From positions 118,460-172,532 of the forward strand of contig DIPM01000036.1 of the NCBI GenBank assembly GCA_002427105.1: DNA of 54,073 bases. Reading direction: 5' to 3'. Shown here in pieces: positions 31,626-41,600 of the stretch. The notes below the pieces were generated by a model. That model worked only from the letters and a program-made list of their open reading frames with translations. It ran no database searches and was not told the DNA's origin. Made by a program: the position numbers and the translations under genes. Positions within the stretch are counted from its first letter, which is position 1, and each line of letters begins with the position of its first letter. Source of the stretch: Marinilabiliaceae bacterium UBA5488. Lineage in GTDB: Bacteria; Bacteroidota; Bacteroidia; Bacteroidales; Marinilabiliaceae.

Positions 31626-32696
31626 TTAGTAAAAATAGACTTTAAGTTTCAGAAAATGTTTTTCAAAGATATGATACGACACTATGCTTATAAGTATTGT
31701 AGTAATTAAGGAGGTAATCAATATTAATATCCAGTTAAAATCAAATGAAGATATTTTCAGGTTTAAAAATAAGTTAATTACAATTGTGTGAAACAAATAA
31801 AGACCGTAGGTGAAAACGCCTAATTTGCTAATCCAAAGCTTATCACTAATTTTTAAGTGATTGTTTTGAGGTAAGGTCCACAATATTGTTAATGAAAAAA
31901 AAGTTCCAAATAATAATGGGGCAACAAAGTCAAGCCACTCTGTTTCTAAATTGGGAATCCCAAATATCAGAATCAGGCTTGCAGAAGCTGCTAAATATTT
32001 GAGACTTCGGTTTAGTTTATCAAGTCTCCCCAATATTTCAGTTTTGCAAACCAAAATATATGCTGGTATTGCTCCGAAAGCAAAATAGTCGATATTGGAA
32101 ATTAGGTCAATAGTGGACAATCCATAGTGGCTATAGATTATTCGTGAAATACTCGCAAGCAGGATAGACCCTGTAATCAAGTGAGGGATTCTTTTTAAAG
32201 GGATTATTGAAATTAAAATGCCCCAAACAATGTAAAAGTGCTCTTCAATACACAGGGTCCACATAACACTCAAGGGAGATACATTCGGAAAGCCGCCCTC
32301 GATAATCATTTTATAGTTTTCGAGGAACAAAACTGACATTAACCAATTGGGTTGATACCCCTCAGCCGAGTATGGTAGTTGGAGGATGTTTAATAGATAT
32401 GGGGTGATAAAAGCAAACAATATCATCGCGTAAAACAAAGGCCAAATTCTTAGAATCCGCCTTATATAAAATTTTTTTAGAGAGATTTTTTCTGTTCTGT
32501 TTTTCTCATGTATCAATATGTAAGTAATTAAAAATCCACTTAATACAAAGAAGAATACAACGCCAATTCCACCACTTTTTGAAAAGAACGAAAGGAAGGA
32601 AGAATCAGGAACCGGAGAATGATGAATAAAAACCAGAAGAAATGAGAAAAATCTTAAAGCATCAAATGTATGAAAATGCTGTCTGTTATTACTCAT
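31626..32696 (-). CDS. Acyltransferase-3 family membrane protein (OafA-like)
   Basis: A 356-residue protein with about ten membrane segments. The N-terminus DALRFFSFLLVFIHHSP carries the double histidine motif at the start of helix 1 that is needed for acyl transfer in this family, and FYIRRILRIWPLFYA is the conserved R-rich loop. These enzymes put acetyl or other acyl groups on surface polysaccharides or lipids. It starts 65 bp after the radical SAM gene on the same strand. Together with the decayed glycosyltransferase cassette it suggests an island for surface-glycan change. Confidence 0.9.
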   Translation of the reverse strand: MSNNRQHFHTFDALRFFSFLLVFIHHSPVPDSSFLSFFSKSGGIGVVFFFVLSGFLITYILIHEKNRTEKISLKKFYIRRILRIWPLFYAMILFAFITPYLLNILQLPYSAEGYQPNWLMSVLFLENYKMIIEGGFPNVSPLSVMWTLCIEEHFYIVWGILISIIPLKRIPHLITGSILLASISRIIYSHYGLSTIDLISNIDYFAFGAIPAYILVCKTEILGRLDKLNRSLKYLAASASLILIFGIPNLETEWLDFVAPLLFGTFFSLTILWTLPQNNHLKISDKLWISKLGVFTYGLYLFHTIVINLFLNLKISSFDFNWILILITSLITTILISIVSYHIFEKHFLKLKVYFY

Positions 32697-32761
32697 TTGT
32701 TTTGCTTGTGTCTGATGAATAAATGAGGCATTCGTCTCTTTTTAATATGTGATTGCAAAGC

Positions 32762-34228
32762 TTAATTTACTTGAATATTCTTTACTAAATTGTTCTTAAT
32801 TTTCATCTGATGCAAAATAATGCTTAGCTTGTTTTTTGTGTTAGCCATAAAATTGTGTCCCAGCCATATTTGCAGTATAAAGAGAGCTAATTTAATAAGA
32901 CTTTTTTTCTGAGCTTTTTTGTACACATTGTAATGGAAACTATCAAACTGACGCTGCACCATTCTTTTATTAAAATTAGGCAGATCTAAGATTGCTTGTT
33001 GACGCTCATTCTTGTAATTTAACTTATCAGGCAACAAGCCTAGTTTTTCGGACATCTCGTAGAGTTTGGTACCCTTGTAAGGAAAGAAAATCGAGGTAGC
33101 ATGCCAATCGGGCTGAATATCTTGATTCATCCTTAAGGTGTCTAAAAAATCCTGATAGCTCTCTGTTGGTAAACCAATCAGATTAAATAGCCCTAATTTA
33201 ATACCATGTTTTCGTGCAAACTTAGCTGCATTATAAATTGTTTCGTTTGAATAACGCCTATTGAGGATTTTTTCGCGTATCCTTTCATTTCCTGATTCTA
33301 AGCCTATGGTGAGAGACACAAAATTAGCTTTCTTAAGATTTTCAAAAACCAGATCTAAATTTAAATTGTCATAAACGCGGAGATTTGAACTGAAGGTCAA
33401 TTTTGTTGCTCTGTTTTTATTAAACTCATAAAGATTATCACATAATTCCACAAGCCAGTCCAGGTCGGCACCTAAGGTTTCTACTTCCAGAAAATAATCA
33501 CTTATGGAAGGAAATTTTATGCTTAAAATTTCCAATTCAGCAACAATGTTTTGAGGTGAACGTAACCTGACATATTGCCCCTCAGCTACCCGTCTTATAC
33601 TGTGATTGCAACAATAGGTGCAATTGTATGGGCAGCCTCGTCCCAGCAAAAGAGTCAGCCGCGTATTTTTGTCAAAAATGTATGGCTGCCATAAATCTCT
33701 ATCAACAAATGGCAAGGAATCTAAATCCTGAATAAAACTTTGGGTTGGGTTTTTGATTATGCTTCCATCCTTTTTGAGCCAAAGATTGGGGATAGAATAA
33801 ATATTTTCGTTGGCCTCAATTTTATTTGCCAATTCTAATATTGCATTTTCCCCTTCGCCAATGCATAAGGCATCGAATATGTCAAGATAACTTTCTTCCG
33901 GGGAGATGGTGGCGTGAACACCACCTAAAACGGTAAATTTCTTATATCTGTTTTTTATAAATGATGCAATTTCTTTAACGAAAAGAAACTCTGAGTAAAC
34001 AGAAGAGAGCGCTATAAGGTCAAACCTGTTTTCGACAAATTTCTCTTCTATTAATTTATAGTTGTGTTTCCCATTCCTTTGGTCTAATACCAGTAAATCA
34101 GTTGAGTGATTATTCATTTTAAGAACTGAAGACAACTGAGCAATGCCTATTTGGATATCTTCCTGACCCTTTAAAGGCTTTTTCTTTAATAAGGATTTTT
34201 GTATCGAAAAAATAAAAAGTATGTTCAT
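32762..34228 (-). CDS. B12-binding radical SAM protein
   Basis: A 488-residue enzyme with an N-terminal cobalamin-binding-type domain (about 1-140, closing with LGGVHATISPEE at 101-112) and a radical SAM barrel with the cluster motif CPYNCTYC (Cys199, Cys203, Cys206). LGLFNLIGLPTES in the barrel is also typical. Proteins of this class often methylate or rearrange unusual carbon centres in lipids and natural products. The substrate is unknown. It precedes the acyltransferase-3 gene on the same strand. The classic DxHxxG cobalamin motif is not obvious, so base-off B12 binding is uncertain. Confidence 0.88.
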   Translation of the reverse strand: MNILFIFSIQKSLLKKKPLKGQEDIQIGIAQLSSVLKMNNHSTDLLVLDQRNGKHNYKLIEEKFVENRFDLIALSSVYSEFLFVKEIASFIKNRYKKFTVLGGVHATISPEESYLDIFDALCIGEGENAILELANKIEANENIYSIPNLWLKKDGSIIKNPTQSFIQDLDSLPFVDRDLWQPYIFDKNTRLTLLLGRGCPYNCTYCCNHSIRRVAEGQYVRLRSPQNIVAELEILSIKFPSISDYFLEVETLGADLDWLVELCDNLYEFNKNRATKLTFSSNLRVYDNLNLDLVFENLKKANFVSLTIGLESGNERIREKILNRRYSNETIYNAAKFARKHGIKLGLFNLIGLPTESYQDFLDTLRMNQDIQPDWHATSIFFPYKGTKLYEMSEKLGLLPDKLNYKNERQQAILDLPNFNKRMVQRQFDSFHYNVYKKAQKKSLIKLALFILQIWLGHNFMANTKNKLSIILHQMKIKNNLVKNIQVN

Positions 34229-34620
34229 CCGTTTTTCATGCTTGCAAAATGCTGTAATCCAGCTATTGCCTGTACAGTGTGTGAAGCTAAATCCTTACGG
34301 GATAGCGCCTTCCAAATGTAGTACAATTCTTTTTATTCTTATGCCTTTATAAGAAAGAAAACAGTTGAACTAGTTACAAATGCACTAACAAATTACTCTT
34401 CTTACCTGGCTTCCAAATTTTTGTTAAGTCTGGGATAATCCTTTCGAATAAAGCTCCATCTTACATAATGCCGGCTCGTATTAAGCCTGAAGGGATGACA
34501 TCATTATAGCAAATTAGACCAAGCAGCAAAGATAAATCCTGAAGTGTTTTAGCAGACTGATTGGATGATACTTTGTTGTTGCTCTTGCAGAAGAAGCCTA
34601 ATAAGTATAATTTTATGCCG
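34229..34620. other. Right edge of accessory island
   Basis: About 390 bp that hold repeat copy B and, on the minus strand, a TATCTTTG box at 34527-34534 which could drive the radical SAM gene. No gene was seen. Confidence 0.5.
34397..34491 (+). repeat. Direct repeat flanking accessory island, copy B
   Basis: Same orientation and same core words as 29834-29927 (TCTTCTTA, TTTTTGTTAA, TCTGG, CCATCTTACATAAT, and the end AAG-CTGAA), about 4.5 kb apart. Confidence 0.75.
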
Positions 34621-35223
34621 ATGTGTTTCCATAGCGAAATATCAAAAAGCGCACAAGAACTGGAACATCGGTTTAATGTTAAATTCGATGATCCGGCATC
34701 GTTTAGCCCTGCAGTTTATAATGGTTTTAATCACCCAAAGACTCCCGTCATCACAAATTTACAGCCCGACATAATCAAACTTTATCATTGGGGTCTGATT
34801 CCGTTTTGGGCAAAAGATGATAAAATAAAAAAGAATACTCTTAACGCTCGTATTGAAACCATACACGAAAAACCCTCATTCCGGAATGTTGTTAATAAGC
34901 GCTGTTTGATTATTGCTGATGGCTTTTTTGAATGGCAATGGATGGATGAAAAAGGCAGGCAAAAACAAAAGTATGAGCTCACTTTCCCAAGCGATGAAGT
35001 CTTTGCATTCGCGGGTCTTTGGAGTGAGTGGGTGGATAAATCTACGGGTGAAATACGTTATACCTACACCATAATTACCTCCGAGGCTAATGAATTGATG
35101 AGCAAAATACATAACTCTAAAAAGCGAATGCCCGTGATTGTCGAAAGGGAGAGCGAACAAAGCTGGCTGAAAGGAGGGAGGCTGGTGCTAGACAACGATA
35201 AGCTAAGAGCAACAAAAATCTAA
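34621..35223 (+). CDS. SRAP domain protein (YedK/HMCES-like), abasic-site DNA cross-linking
   Basis: A 200-residue protein that should form a thiazolidine link to abasic sites in single-stranded DNA. The family uses cysteine 2 after removal of the first methionine, which fixes the start at ATG 34621 (MCFHSE) rather than at an ATG 60 bp upstream. Asn75 (NARIET), Glu104 (GFFEW) and His164 (IHNSKKRMPV) match the catalytic Asn, Glu and His of YedK in position. It is a single gene at the right edge of the island. Confidence 0.93.
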   Translation: MCFHSEISKSAQELEHRFNVKFDDPASFSPAVYNGFNHPKTPVITNLQPDIIKLYHWGLIPFWAKDDKIKKNTLNARIETIHEKPSFRNVVNKRCLIIADGFFEWQWMDEKGRQKQKYELTFPSDEVFAFAGLWSEWVDKSTGEIRYTYTIITSEANELMSKIHNSKKRMPVIVERESEQSWLKGGRLVLDNDKLRATKI

Positions 35224-35470
35224 ATCGCCATGTGGAGTCAAAGTTGGGCTAAATTCTGCGAAAAGTTTAAAGCCCAATGCTTTTGCTAATGAATGAATAA
35301 TGAAATTGTAAATTATTCATAACTTATTCATAACTTGTAATCAGTTACCATTTAACTAAGTTTTAGTTTCTGGTTTTAATTAGTCTGGAATACAATGATC
35401 TAAGGCCTGAAGTAGCCGACATAACCTAATACCGACAAAAGGAATAATTATTTATAAAACAACCTGGGAT

Positions 35471-35926
35471 ATGAAATACTTAATTTTATCTCTTTCCCTT
35501 TTAGCTTTTGTAGCTTGTGAAAAAGAAAAAGAATCAATTGACATAAGCATAATAAAGAGTTATATAATAATGGATCCTTTCGAAGAATCCGGCATCGTTG
35601 GCGATCTAATACAAGATACAGTATTTTACAACTTCAAAGATGATGGCAAGATGACCAAGATAAGGCTGAATTATTCTCTAATTGACAATGAGATTTCTTT
35701 AGAATCAAAAGACACGGTTGATTGCATCTATTATATAGATTCAAATCATCTTTTTATGACAACGGACTGGGAAAGCATTGATTATCTTGTTCCAATATTT
35801 GGAAAAGACAACAATGAATGGGTCGTATTAAAGCTGAATTCAGACACTTTGATTGTAGACCACTATCAAAATGGTGAGAAAAGAATTAAAGTTGGTCATT
35901 ACGGGTTTGATGTTATAGAAAAATAA
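35471..35926 (+). CDS. Hypothetical lipoprotein
   Basis: A 151-residue protein with lipobox FVAC (cysteine 16 in MKYLILSLSLLAFVAC) and a mature domain of alternating strands (DTVFYNFKDDGKMTKIRL, TVDCIYYIDSNHLFM, SDTLIVDHYQNGEKR). It resembles small lipocalin-like lipoproteins of Bacteroidota, in which the phrase about a value being low and displayed by strands is common, but I cannot name a family. It forms a single unit closed by a strong hairpin. Confidence 0.75.
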   Translation: MKYLILSLSLLAFVACEKEKESIDISIIKSYIIMDPFEESGIVGDLIQDTVFYNFKDDGKMTKIRLNYSLIDNEISLESKDTVDCIYYIDSNHLFMTTDWESIDYLVPIFGKDNNEWVVLKLNSDTLIVDHYQNGEKRIKVGHYGFDVIEK

Positions 35927-35930
35927 CAAC

Positions 35931-35961
35931 AATCCCGGGCAGATAAGATCAGCCCGGGATT
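35931..35961. terminator. Strong hairpin between converging genes
   Basis: AATCCCGGGC and GCCCGGGATT pair perfectly (10 bp, 11-base loop). There is no real T-run, so the terminator call is tentative; it sits between two converging genes. Confidence 0.55.
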
Positions 35962-36024
35962 AATACGTTTTACATTATAAGCTGCATGAGTCTTTCCGAC
36001 CGGCAGCCTTATCATTACTGCTTA

Positions 36025-36264
36025 TTAAGCGCAGCGCTGTTGCAGGTAGTTAATAGTTGATTGCACTGAATCGATTTTTGGCAATGTCTCGTTTTCTATT
36101 GCCAGATTGAACTTTGTTTCAAGATAGAAAAAGAAACAAGTCATGTCTGTGGCGTCCATCAACATATCATTTTCATAAGAAGCATCTGCTGCAATCCTCT
36201 CTCTCGGCACGCCAGTCTTTCTAAGTACTCTGTACAGGTTTCGGCGAATCATTCTATCGTTCAT
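36025..36264 (-). CDS. Acyl-carrier-protein-like protein lacking the pantetheine serine
   Basis: A 79-residue protein with the helix layout of acyl carrier proteins: YLETKFNLAIENETLPKIDS matches the helix 2-helix 3 region of ACP, and TINYLQQR the last helix. At the place of the DSLD motif it reads DATD (about residues 37-40), so the serine that carries phosphopantetheine is alanine. It cannot be loaded in the normal way. No fatty-acid or polyketide gene is nearby. It may be a regulatory or scaffold ACP fold. Confidence 0.65.
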   Translation of the reverse strand: MNDRMIRRNLYRVLRKTGVPRERIAADASYENDMLMDATDMTCFFFYLETKFNLAIENETLPKIDSVQSTINYLQQRCA

Positions 36265-36566
36265 CTTACTATATTTTATGTCTATTCTATAAAAACGTGT
36301 GTTGTTTAGGGCTCACTCAATAGTAGGACAATTCAAAAGACGGATACACGTACGGGGGAGAGAAAGATAATAGAGGGTGGAGTAAAGCAGGATAGCGGGA
36401 ATGCGGGAAGAAATTAGATGGTGGATGGTGGATGGTGGAGGGTAGAGTTTAGCGGTAAGGAGTTAGGAAAGTAAAAAGTAAAAGGAGAAAAGGGAAAGGT
36501 GAACATTAATAACTCATCATTGACTAGTGATTGTTATATTTGTCGTTCAATTTAAAAATTTAAGAA
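36265..36566. other. Intergenic region with low-complexity repeats
   Basis: 302 bp. 36416-36447 is a short tandem of GATGGTGGATGGTGGAGGG words, followed by purine-rich sequence. The promoter of the DUF4494 gene lies at 36535. Confidence 0.55.
36535..36542 (+). promoter_or_regulatory. -7 promoter element of the DUF4494 gene
   Basis: TATATTTG matches TAnnTTTG and ends 24 bp before ATG 36567. Confidence 0.6.
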
Positions 36567-37013
36567 ATGCATACCTGGTTTGAGTGTAAAGTAAAGTACC
36601 TAAAGATTGATGAGGTTTCGGGCAGGGAGAAAAAAGTGAGTGAGCCTTATTTGGTTGATGCTGTTTCGTTTACCGAAGCTGAAAACCGAATTCATAAGGA
36701 GCTTGAGCAAATGATAAGGGGTGAGTTTATGGTAAGCAATATTAGCAAGGCAAATTATGCTGATATTTTCCCTTTCGAGAATGCTGACAGATGGTTTAAG
36801 TGCAAGGTAAGCTATGTGGCTTTGGATGAAGGTGCCGGCAAGGAGAAAAAGGTTAGCAATACCATGCTTGTGATGGGCAACGACCTTAAGGAGGCCTATG
36901 ACAATTTGATGAAGGCTCTCGATGGTATGACAATAGACTTTGAGGTGAATGGCATTAACGAAAGTCCTTTGATGGATATATTCCCTTACGAGACAGATTT
37001 AATCAAAAGGTAG
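36567..37013 (+). CDS. DUF4494 family protein with internal duplication
   Basis: A 148-residue cytoplasmic protein made of two similar halves. Residues 4-71 begin WFECKVKYLKIDE and end DIFPFE; residues 76-143 begin WFKCKVSYVALDE and end DIFPYE, each with a GREKKVS / GKEKKVS turn. The family is typical of Bacteroidota and has no known function. The clear duplication suggests a pseudo-symmetric two-domain protein. Single gene with its own promoter. Confidence 0.85.
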   Translation: MHTWFECKVKYLKIDEVSGREKKVSEPYLVDAVSFTEAENRIHKELEQMIRGEFMVSNISKANYADIFPFENADRWFKCKVSYVALDEGAGKEKKVSNTMLVMGNDLKEAYDNLMKALDGMTIDFEVNGINESPLMDIFPYETDLIKR

Positions 37014-37117
37014 AAGGTCTTAGCCGGCTCTATTCTTGATTTACCAAGAATAGAGCAGGCTAGAACTGTGGCTTTCCTGTATTTGAGATACAGTGTTGTC
37101 CGGTAAAAGCGATTAGA

Positions 37118-37321
37118 TTGCACAATTTTACAATTGTAACTCAGGATTCTGATTTTAATGATTTAAGTACTTTATTTGGCTTTCCTCCGAAAATTATATG
37201 GCTTCGTACTGGAAATCTGAAAACTACTGCGGTTTTAGCTGTCCTGGTTAGAAATTCCTCTGATTTGGCAAAATTTGAAGCAGATAATGAATTAGCCTGT
37301 TTTGAAATAGTACTTAGCTAA
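37118..37321 (+). pseudogene. Remnant of a DUF5615 (PIN-like) protein
   Basis: A 67-codon frame without a good start codon (TTG at 37118). HNFTIVTQDSDFNDLS and PPKIIWLRTGN are the C-terminal signatures of DUF5615 proteins, PIN-like putative toxins. The N-terminal half with the LIDENL aspartate motif is missing, and the frame upstream, open from 37068, shows nothing similar. The usual DUF433 antitoxin gene is also absent. Confidence 0.75.
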
Positions 37322-37495
37322 GAGATAACGTATTCTTTATTCAAGGTGTTTCTTTAAGTTTTTTTAAGTATTAGTGTTTTAAACCAAAGGGTTTGCCGGG
37401 CGTCTTAGCAAGTGATTGCCCAAACTAAAAGCCTGTTCACTTGTTAATAAAACTTGTGAGGATGGTGTGAAATTCATTAATCGCTTAAGATATTT

Positions 37496-38569
37496 ATGAA
37501 GAAGTCGCTAAAACGCAGCCTGTCGGCAGGGTTACTGCTAATTCTGATAGCCGTATTGGTATTGCCCCGTTTGGCTTGGTTTTCATCAAAAGATAGCAGT
37601 AATGCTGTAGTGCAGGGAGGCGGAGGAGCTCTCCCGGTGAGTGCGGTGATAGTTCAGCCCGACACTATGGACAATGTTTTGAAGGCTGCCGGAACCCTGG
37701 TAGCCAGTGAGGAGCTTTTCGTTACCACCGAAATTTCCGGTATGGTTCGCAGTATTCACTTTGATGAAGGCACTCGTGTAAAGCAAGGTGATTTGTTAGT
37801 CAGCATTGATGATGCAGAGCTACAGGCCCAGCGCGACAAAGCCATCCACCAAAAGGAGCTTATTTCTCAAACTTTGGAGCGTCAGAGAGTACTCCTGGAA
37901 AAGGAGGCTATCAGTCGTGAAGCCTTTGATAAGGTTCAGACCGATATGCTGGTTATAGAATCGGAACTCACGCTACTTAATACCCGCATTTCGAAAATGC
38001 AGATACGGGCACCTTTCGATGGAGTAATTGGCTTCCGCGGCGTTAGTCCTGGCACTTATCTTCAGCCCGGACAGCCTATTGCCCGTCTTGTAAAAGCATC
38101 ACCTCTTCGCCTGGAATTTTCCGTTCCTGAGCGTTATCAATCAGACAGGCTTCAGGGCAGGCAAGTAGTCTTTAATGTTGCCGGCTACAGCGAAGATTTC
38201 TATGCAGAAGTATATGCTATTGAGCCCTCTGTTGACGAGCGAACACGCTCACTTATGCTGCGTGCCTTATATCCCAATAAGGATTACCGCCTCTTGCCGG
38301 GTATGTTTGCTGATTTGAGAATTATAATAAGTCGCGATTTCGACGTACTTCAAGTGCCTAGTGAGGCCATTATTCCGCAGATGGACGGCGATCAGCTCTA
38401 TGTTTACCTCGGTGGCAAGGCCGAGCTTATCAATGTGCGTACCGGTCGTCGTAGCGAAAAGACGGTAGCAGTGACTGAGGGTCTGGCTGCCGGCGATACG
38501 GTTATCACCAGTGGAATTTTGCAGTTGCGTTCGGGGATGCCTGTTTCCCTGCAAGGCGCAGGTTTTTAA
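37496..38569 (+). CDS. RND periplasmic adaptor (second efflux operon)
   Basis: A 357-residue membrane fusion protein. The N-terminus (KKSLKRSLSAGLLLILIAVL) is a membrane anchor or uncleaved signal, without a lipobox. Lipoyl halves are ISGMVRSIHFDEGTRVKQGD and IRAPFDGVIGFRGVSPGTYL with a short helical hairpin between, then the beta-barrel domain and the end LAAGDTVITSGILQLRSGMP. It connects the pump to the outer channel. First gene of the plus-strand operon adaptor-pump-channel, 42 bp before the pump gene. Confidence 0.93.
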   Translation: MKKSLKRSLSAGLLLILIAVLVLPRLAWFSSKDSSNAVVQGGGGALPVSAVIVQPDTMDNVLKAAGTLVASEELFVTTEISGMVRSIHFDEGTRVKQGDLLVSIDDAELQAQRDKAIHQKELISQTLERQRVLLEKEAISREAFDKVQTDMLVIESELTLLNTRISKMQIRAPFDGVIGFRGVSPGTYLQPGQPIARLVKASPLRLEFSVPERYQSDRLQGRQVVFNVAGYSEDFYAEVYAIEPSVDERTRSLMLRALYPNKDYRLLPGMFADLRIIISRDFDVLQVPSEAIIPQMDGDQLYVYLGGKAELINVRTGRRSEKTVAVTEGLAAGDTVITSGILQLRSGMPVSLQGAGF

Positions 38570-38611
38570 TTATTTACGCACTACCATTAGCGCGTAATCA
38601 ACAAATACAAT

Positions 38612-41600
38612 ATGAGTTTATCCTCAATTAGCATACAAAGGCCGGTTTTGACCATAGTGATGAATGTTTTTATCATTATTATCGGGTTTATCGGCTATAG
38701 CTTTCTGGGAGTACGTGATTATCCCAGCGTTGATCAGCCTTTTGTCTCGGTGTCAACAACCTTTACCGGGGCAAATGCTGACGTGATTGAGACCCAGATA
38801 ACAGAGCCGCTGGAGCAAGCTGTCAACGGTATCCCGGGTATCAGGAGTATAAGTAGTCAAAGCCGCGATGGTTCCAGTCGTATTACTGTTGAGTTTAACC
38901 TGGAGGTAGATCTTGAGACGGCAGCCAACGATGTGCGGGATAAAGTATCGGGTGCTATGCGTCGCCTTCCGCCTGATGCCGATCCTCCGGTGGTATCAAA
39001 GGCTGATGCCGATGCACAGCCTATTTTTTCTATTACCTTGCGCAGCGCCACTCGCTCATTGATTGACCTTACTGAATATGCGGAGGTGAATTTTAAGGAA
39101 CGCTTACAGACTATTCCCGGCGTAAGTGAGGTACGCACATGGGGCGCCAAGCGCTTTGCCATCCGGCTATGGATGGATCCCGCGAAGCTGGCAGCTTATC
39201 AGCTGACCCCCGTGGATGTGCGCGATGCCCTTAACCGCGAGAATGTTGAACTGCCCTCGGGGCGTGTCGAGGGCTACAATACCGAGCTTACCGTTCGCAC
39301 GATGGGGCGCTTTACCTCCATAGAAGACTTTAACCGCATGGTGGTATATCAGGATGGCGACCGGGTGGTTCGCTTCAGTGATATAGGGCGCGCGGTTGTT
39401 GAAGCCGAGAATATCAACAGTATCTTGAAGCTTAACGGGGTGCCAATGGTTAATAACGTACTGGTGCCTCAGCCGGGAGCCAACTATATTTCGATTGTTG
39501 ACAACGCGATGCTTCGACTTGAAGAGCTGAAAAAGGATTTGCCCGGCGATATAATTGCCGAAGTTGGTTTCGATAATACCCAATATATACGCGACTCTAT
39601 TGTCGAAGTGCAGGAGACCATCTATATTGCCCTTTTCCTGGTTGTATTGGTGATTTTTGCCTTTTTACGCGACTGGCGTACTACTCTTATTCCCTCGCTT
39701 GCAATTCCCGTGTCGCTTATCGGAGCCTTCTTTATTATGTATATCGCGGGCTTTACCATCAATATTCTAACTCTTTTGGCAGTAGTATTGGCCATTGGTT
39801 TGGTGGTTGATGATGCCATCGTGGTAATGGAAAATATCTATACCAAGATAGAAAAGGGGATGGATCCAAAGGAGGCCGGTATAAAAGGAACTGCCGAGAT
39901 ATTTTTCGCTGTTATTGCTACCACCGTCACCCTTGTTGCCGTCTTCTTTCCCATCGTGTTTTTGCAGGGGATAACCGGGCGCCTGTTCCGCGAGTTTAGT
40001 ATTGTAATAGCGGGAGCTGTGATTATCTCATCCTTTGTGGCTCTTACTTTGACCCCGATGTTGTCGTCGCGCATCCTTCAAAAGCGCACAGGGCAGCATA
40101 ACCGGCTTTATACGGCCACCGAGCCTTTCTTCGTGTGGTTGGTTCGAACTTACAAGAACGCGCTTACCTCCTTTTTGCGTCGCCGACGGATATATACGCC
40201 CTTGATAATGATTGTAACCCTGGTGCTTATCGCTGTTCTATGGCTTAATTTGCCCTCCGAAATGGCTCCCCTGGAAGACCGCGGCCAGCTTAATGTTAAC
40301 AGTACCGCACCTGAAGGAGCAACTTACGAATATACCCTGCGCTACTCAGACGAGTTGTCGCAGTTTATGCTGGAAGATGTGCCGGAGATAGAGTCTTTAT
40401 TTCAAATCGTAGGATTGTGGAATAATAATGCTGCCAGCCACCGTCTTACACTGAGCGATGCCAGCGGGCGCAGCCGCTCGCAGCAAGAAATTGCCGATGA
40501 CTTAGGCGAAAAGGTACGAGCCTTTACGGGGGCCCGTACCTTTGTGACCCAGCAACAAACTTTTGGAGGACGACGCGGCGGTTTGCCTGTCCAGTATGTT
40601 ATCCAGGCCCAGAATCTTAACAAACTGAAGGAATACCTGCCTCGGTTTATGGAAGAGCTTGACAAAAGCGAGCGTTTTCAGAATTATGATGTGGATTTGA
40701 AGTTTACCAAGCCTGAGATCCGTGTGAATATTGATCGTCAGAAGGCTTCCCTCTTAGGCGTTTCGGTGCGCGATATAGCTCAGACCCTTCAGCTCAGCTT
40801 GAGCGGTCAACGTTTGGCCTATTATATTATGAATGGCAAACAGTATTATATAATCGGGGAGCTGGAGCGAAGCGACCGTGACAAGCCCAGCGACATAACC
40901 TCTGTATATGTGCGCAGTAGGACCGGGCAGTTGATACAGCTGGACAATCTGGTTACAATTGAAGAGAGCAGTACTCCTCCTCAGCTTTACCGTTACAACC
41001 GCTTTGTGGCGGCAACCGTATCTGCCGGACTGTCGCGGGGTAATACCATTGCCGACGGTATTGAGGAAATGGACAGAATAGCGGCTTCGGTTCTTGACGA
41101 CACCTTCAGCACTTCTTTGACTGGCGATTCGCGCGACTTTGTGGAAAGTACCTCAAGTTTGCTTTTTGCCTTTGCCCTGGCTCTTTTATTAATTTATTTG
41201 GTGCTGGCAGCGCAGTTTGAAAGTTTCCGCGACCCGCTTATTATAATGTTTACTGTGCCTTTGGCTCTTGTTGGTGCTCTCTTGTCACTATGGTATTTTG
41301 GCCAGAGCCTTAATATCTTTAGCCAAATTGGTATAATAATGTTGATAGGCCTGGTTTCCAAAAACGGTATTTTGTTGGTTGAGTTTGCCAACCAGCGGAA
41401 GGCAGCAGGCCTTAACAGCTATGATGCAATAGTCGATGCGGCAGGGGCTCGTTTTCGTCCTATTTTGATGACCAGCCTTTCTACCATTTTAGGGATATTG
41501 CCGATGGCTTTGGCATGGGGCGCCGGGTCTGAGAGCCGTGTTTCGATGGGTATTGCTGTTGTAGGGGGCTTAACAGTTGCCTTAGTATTTACTTTGTTCG

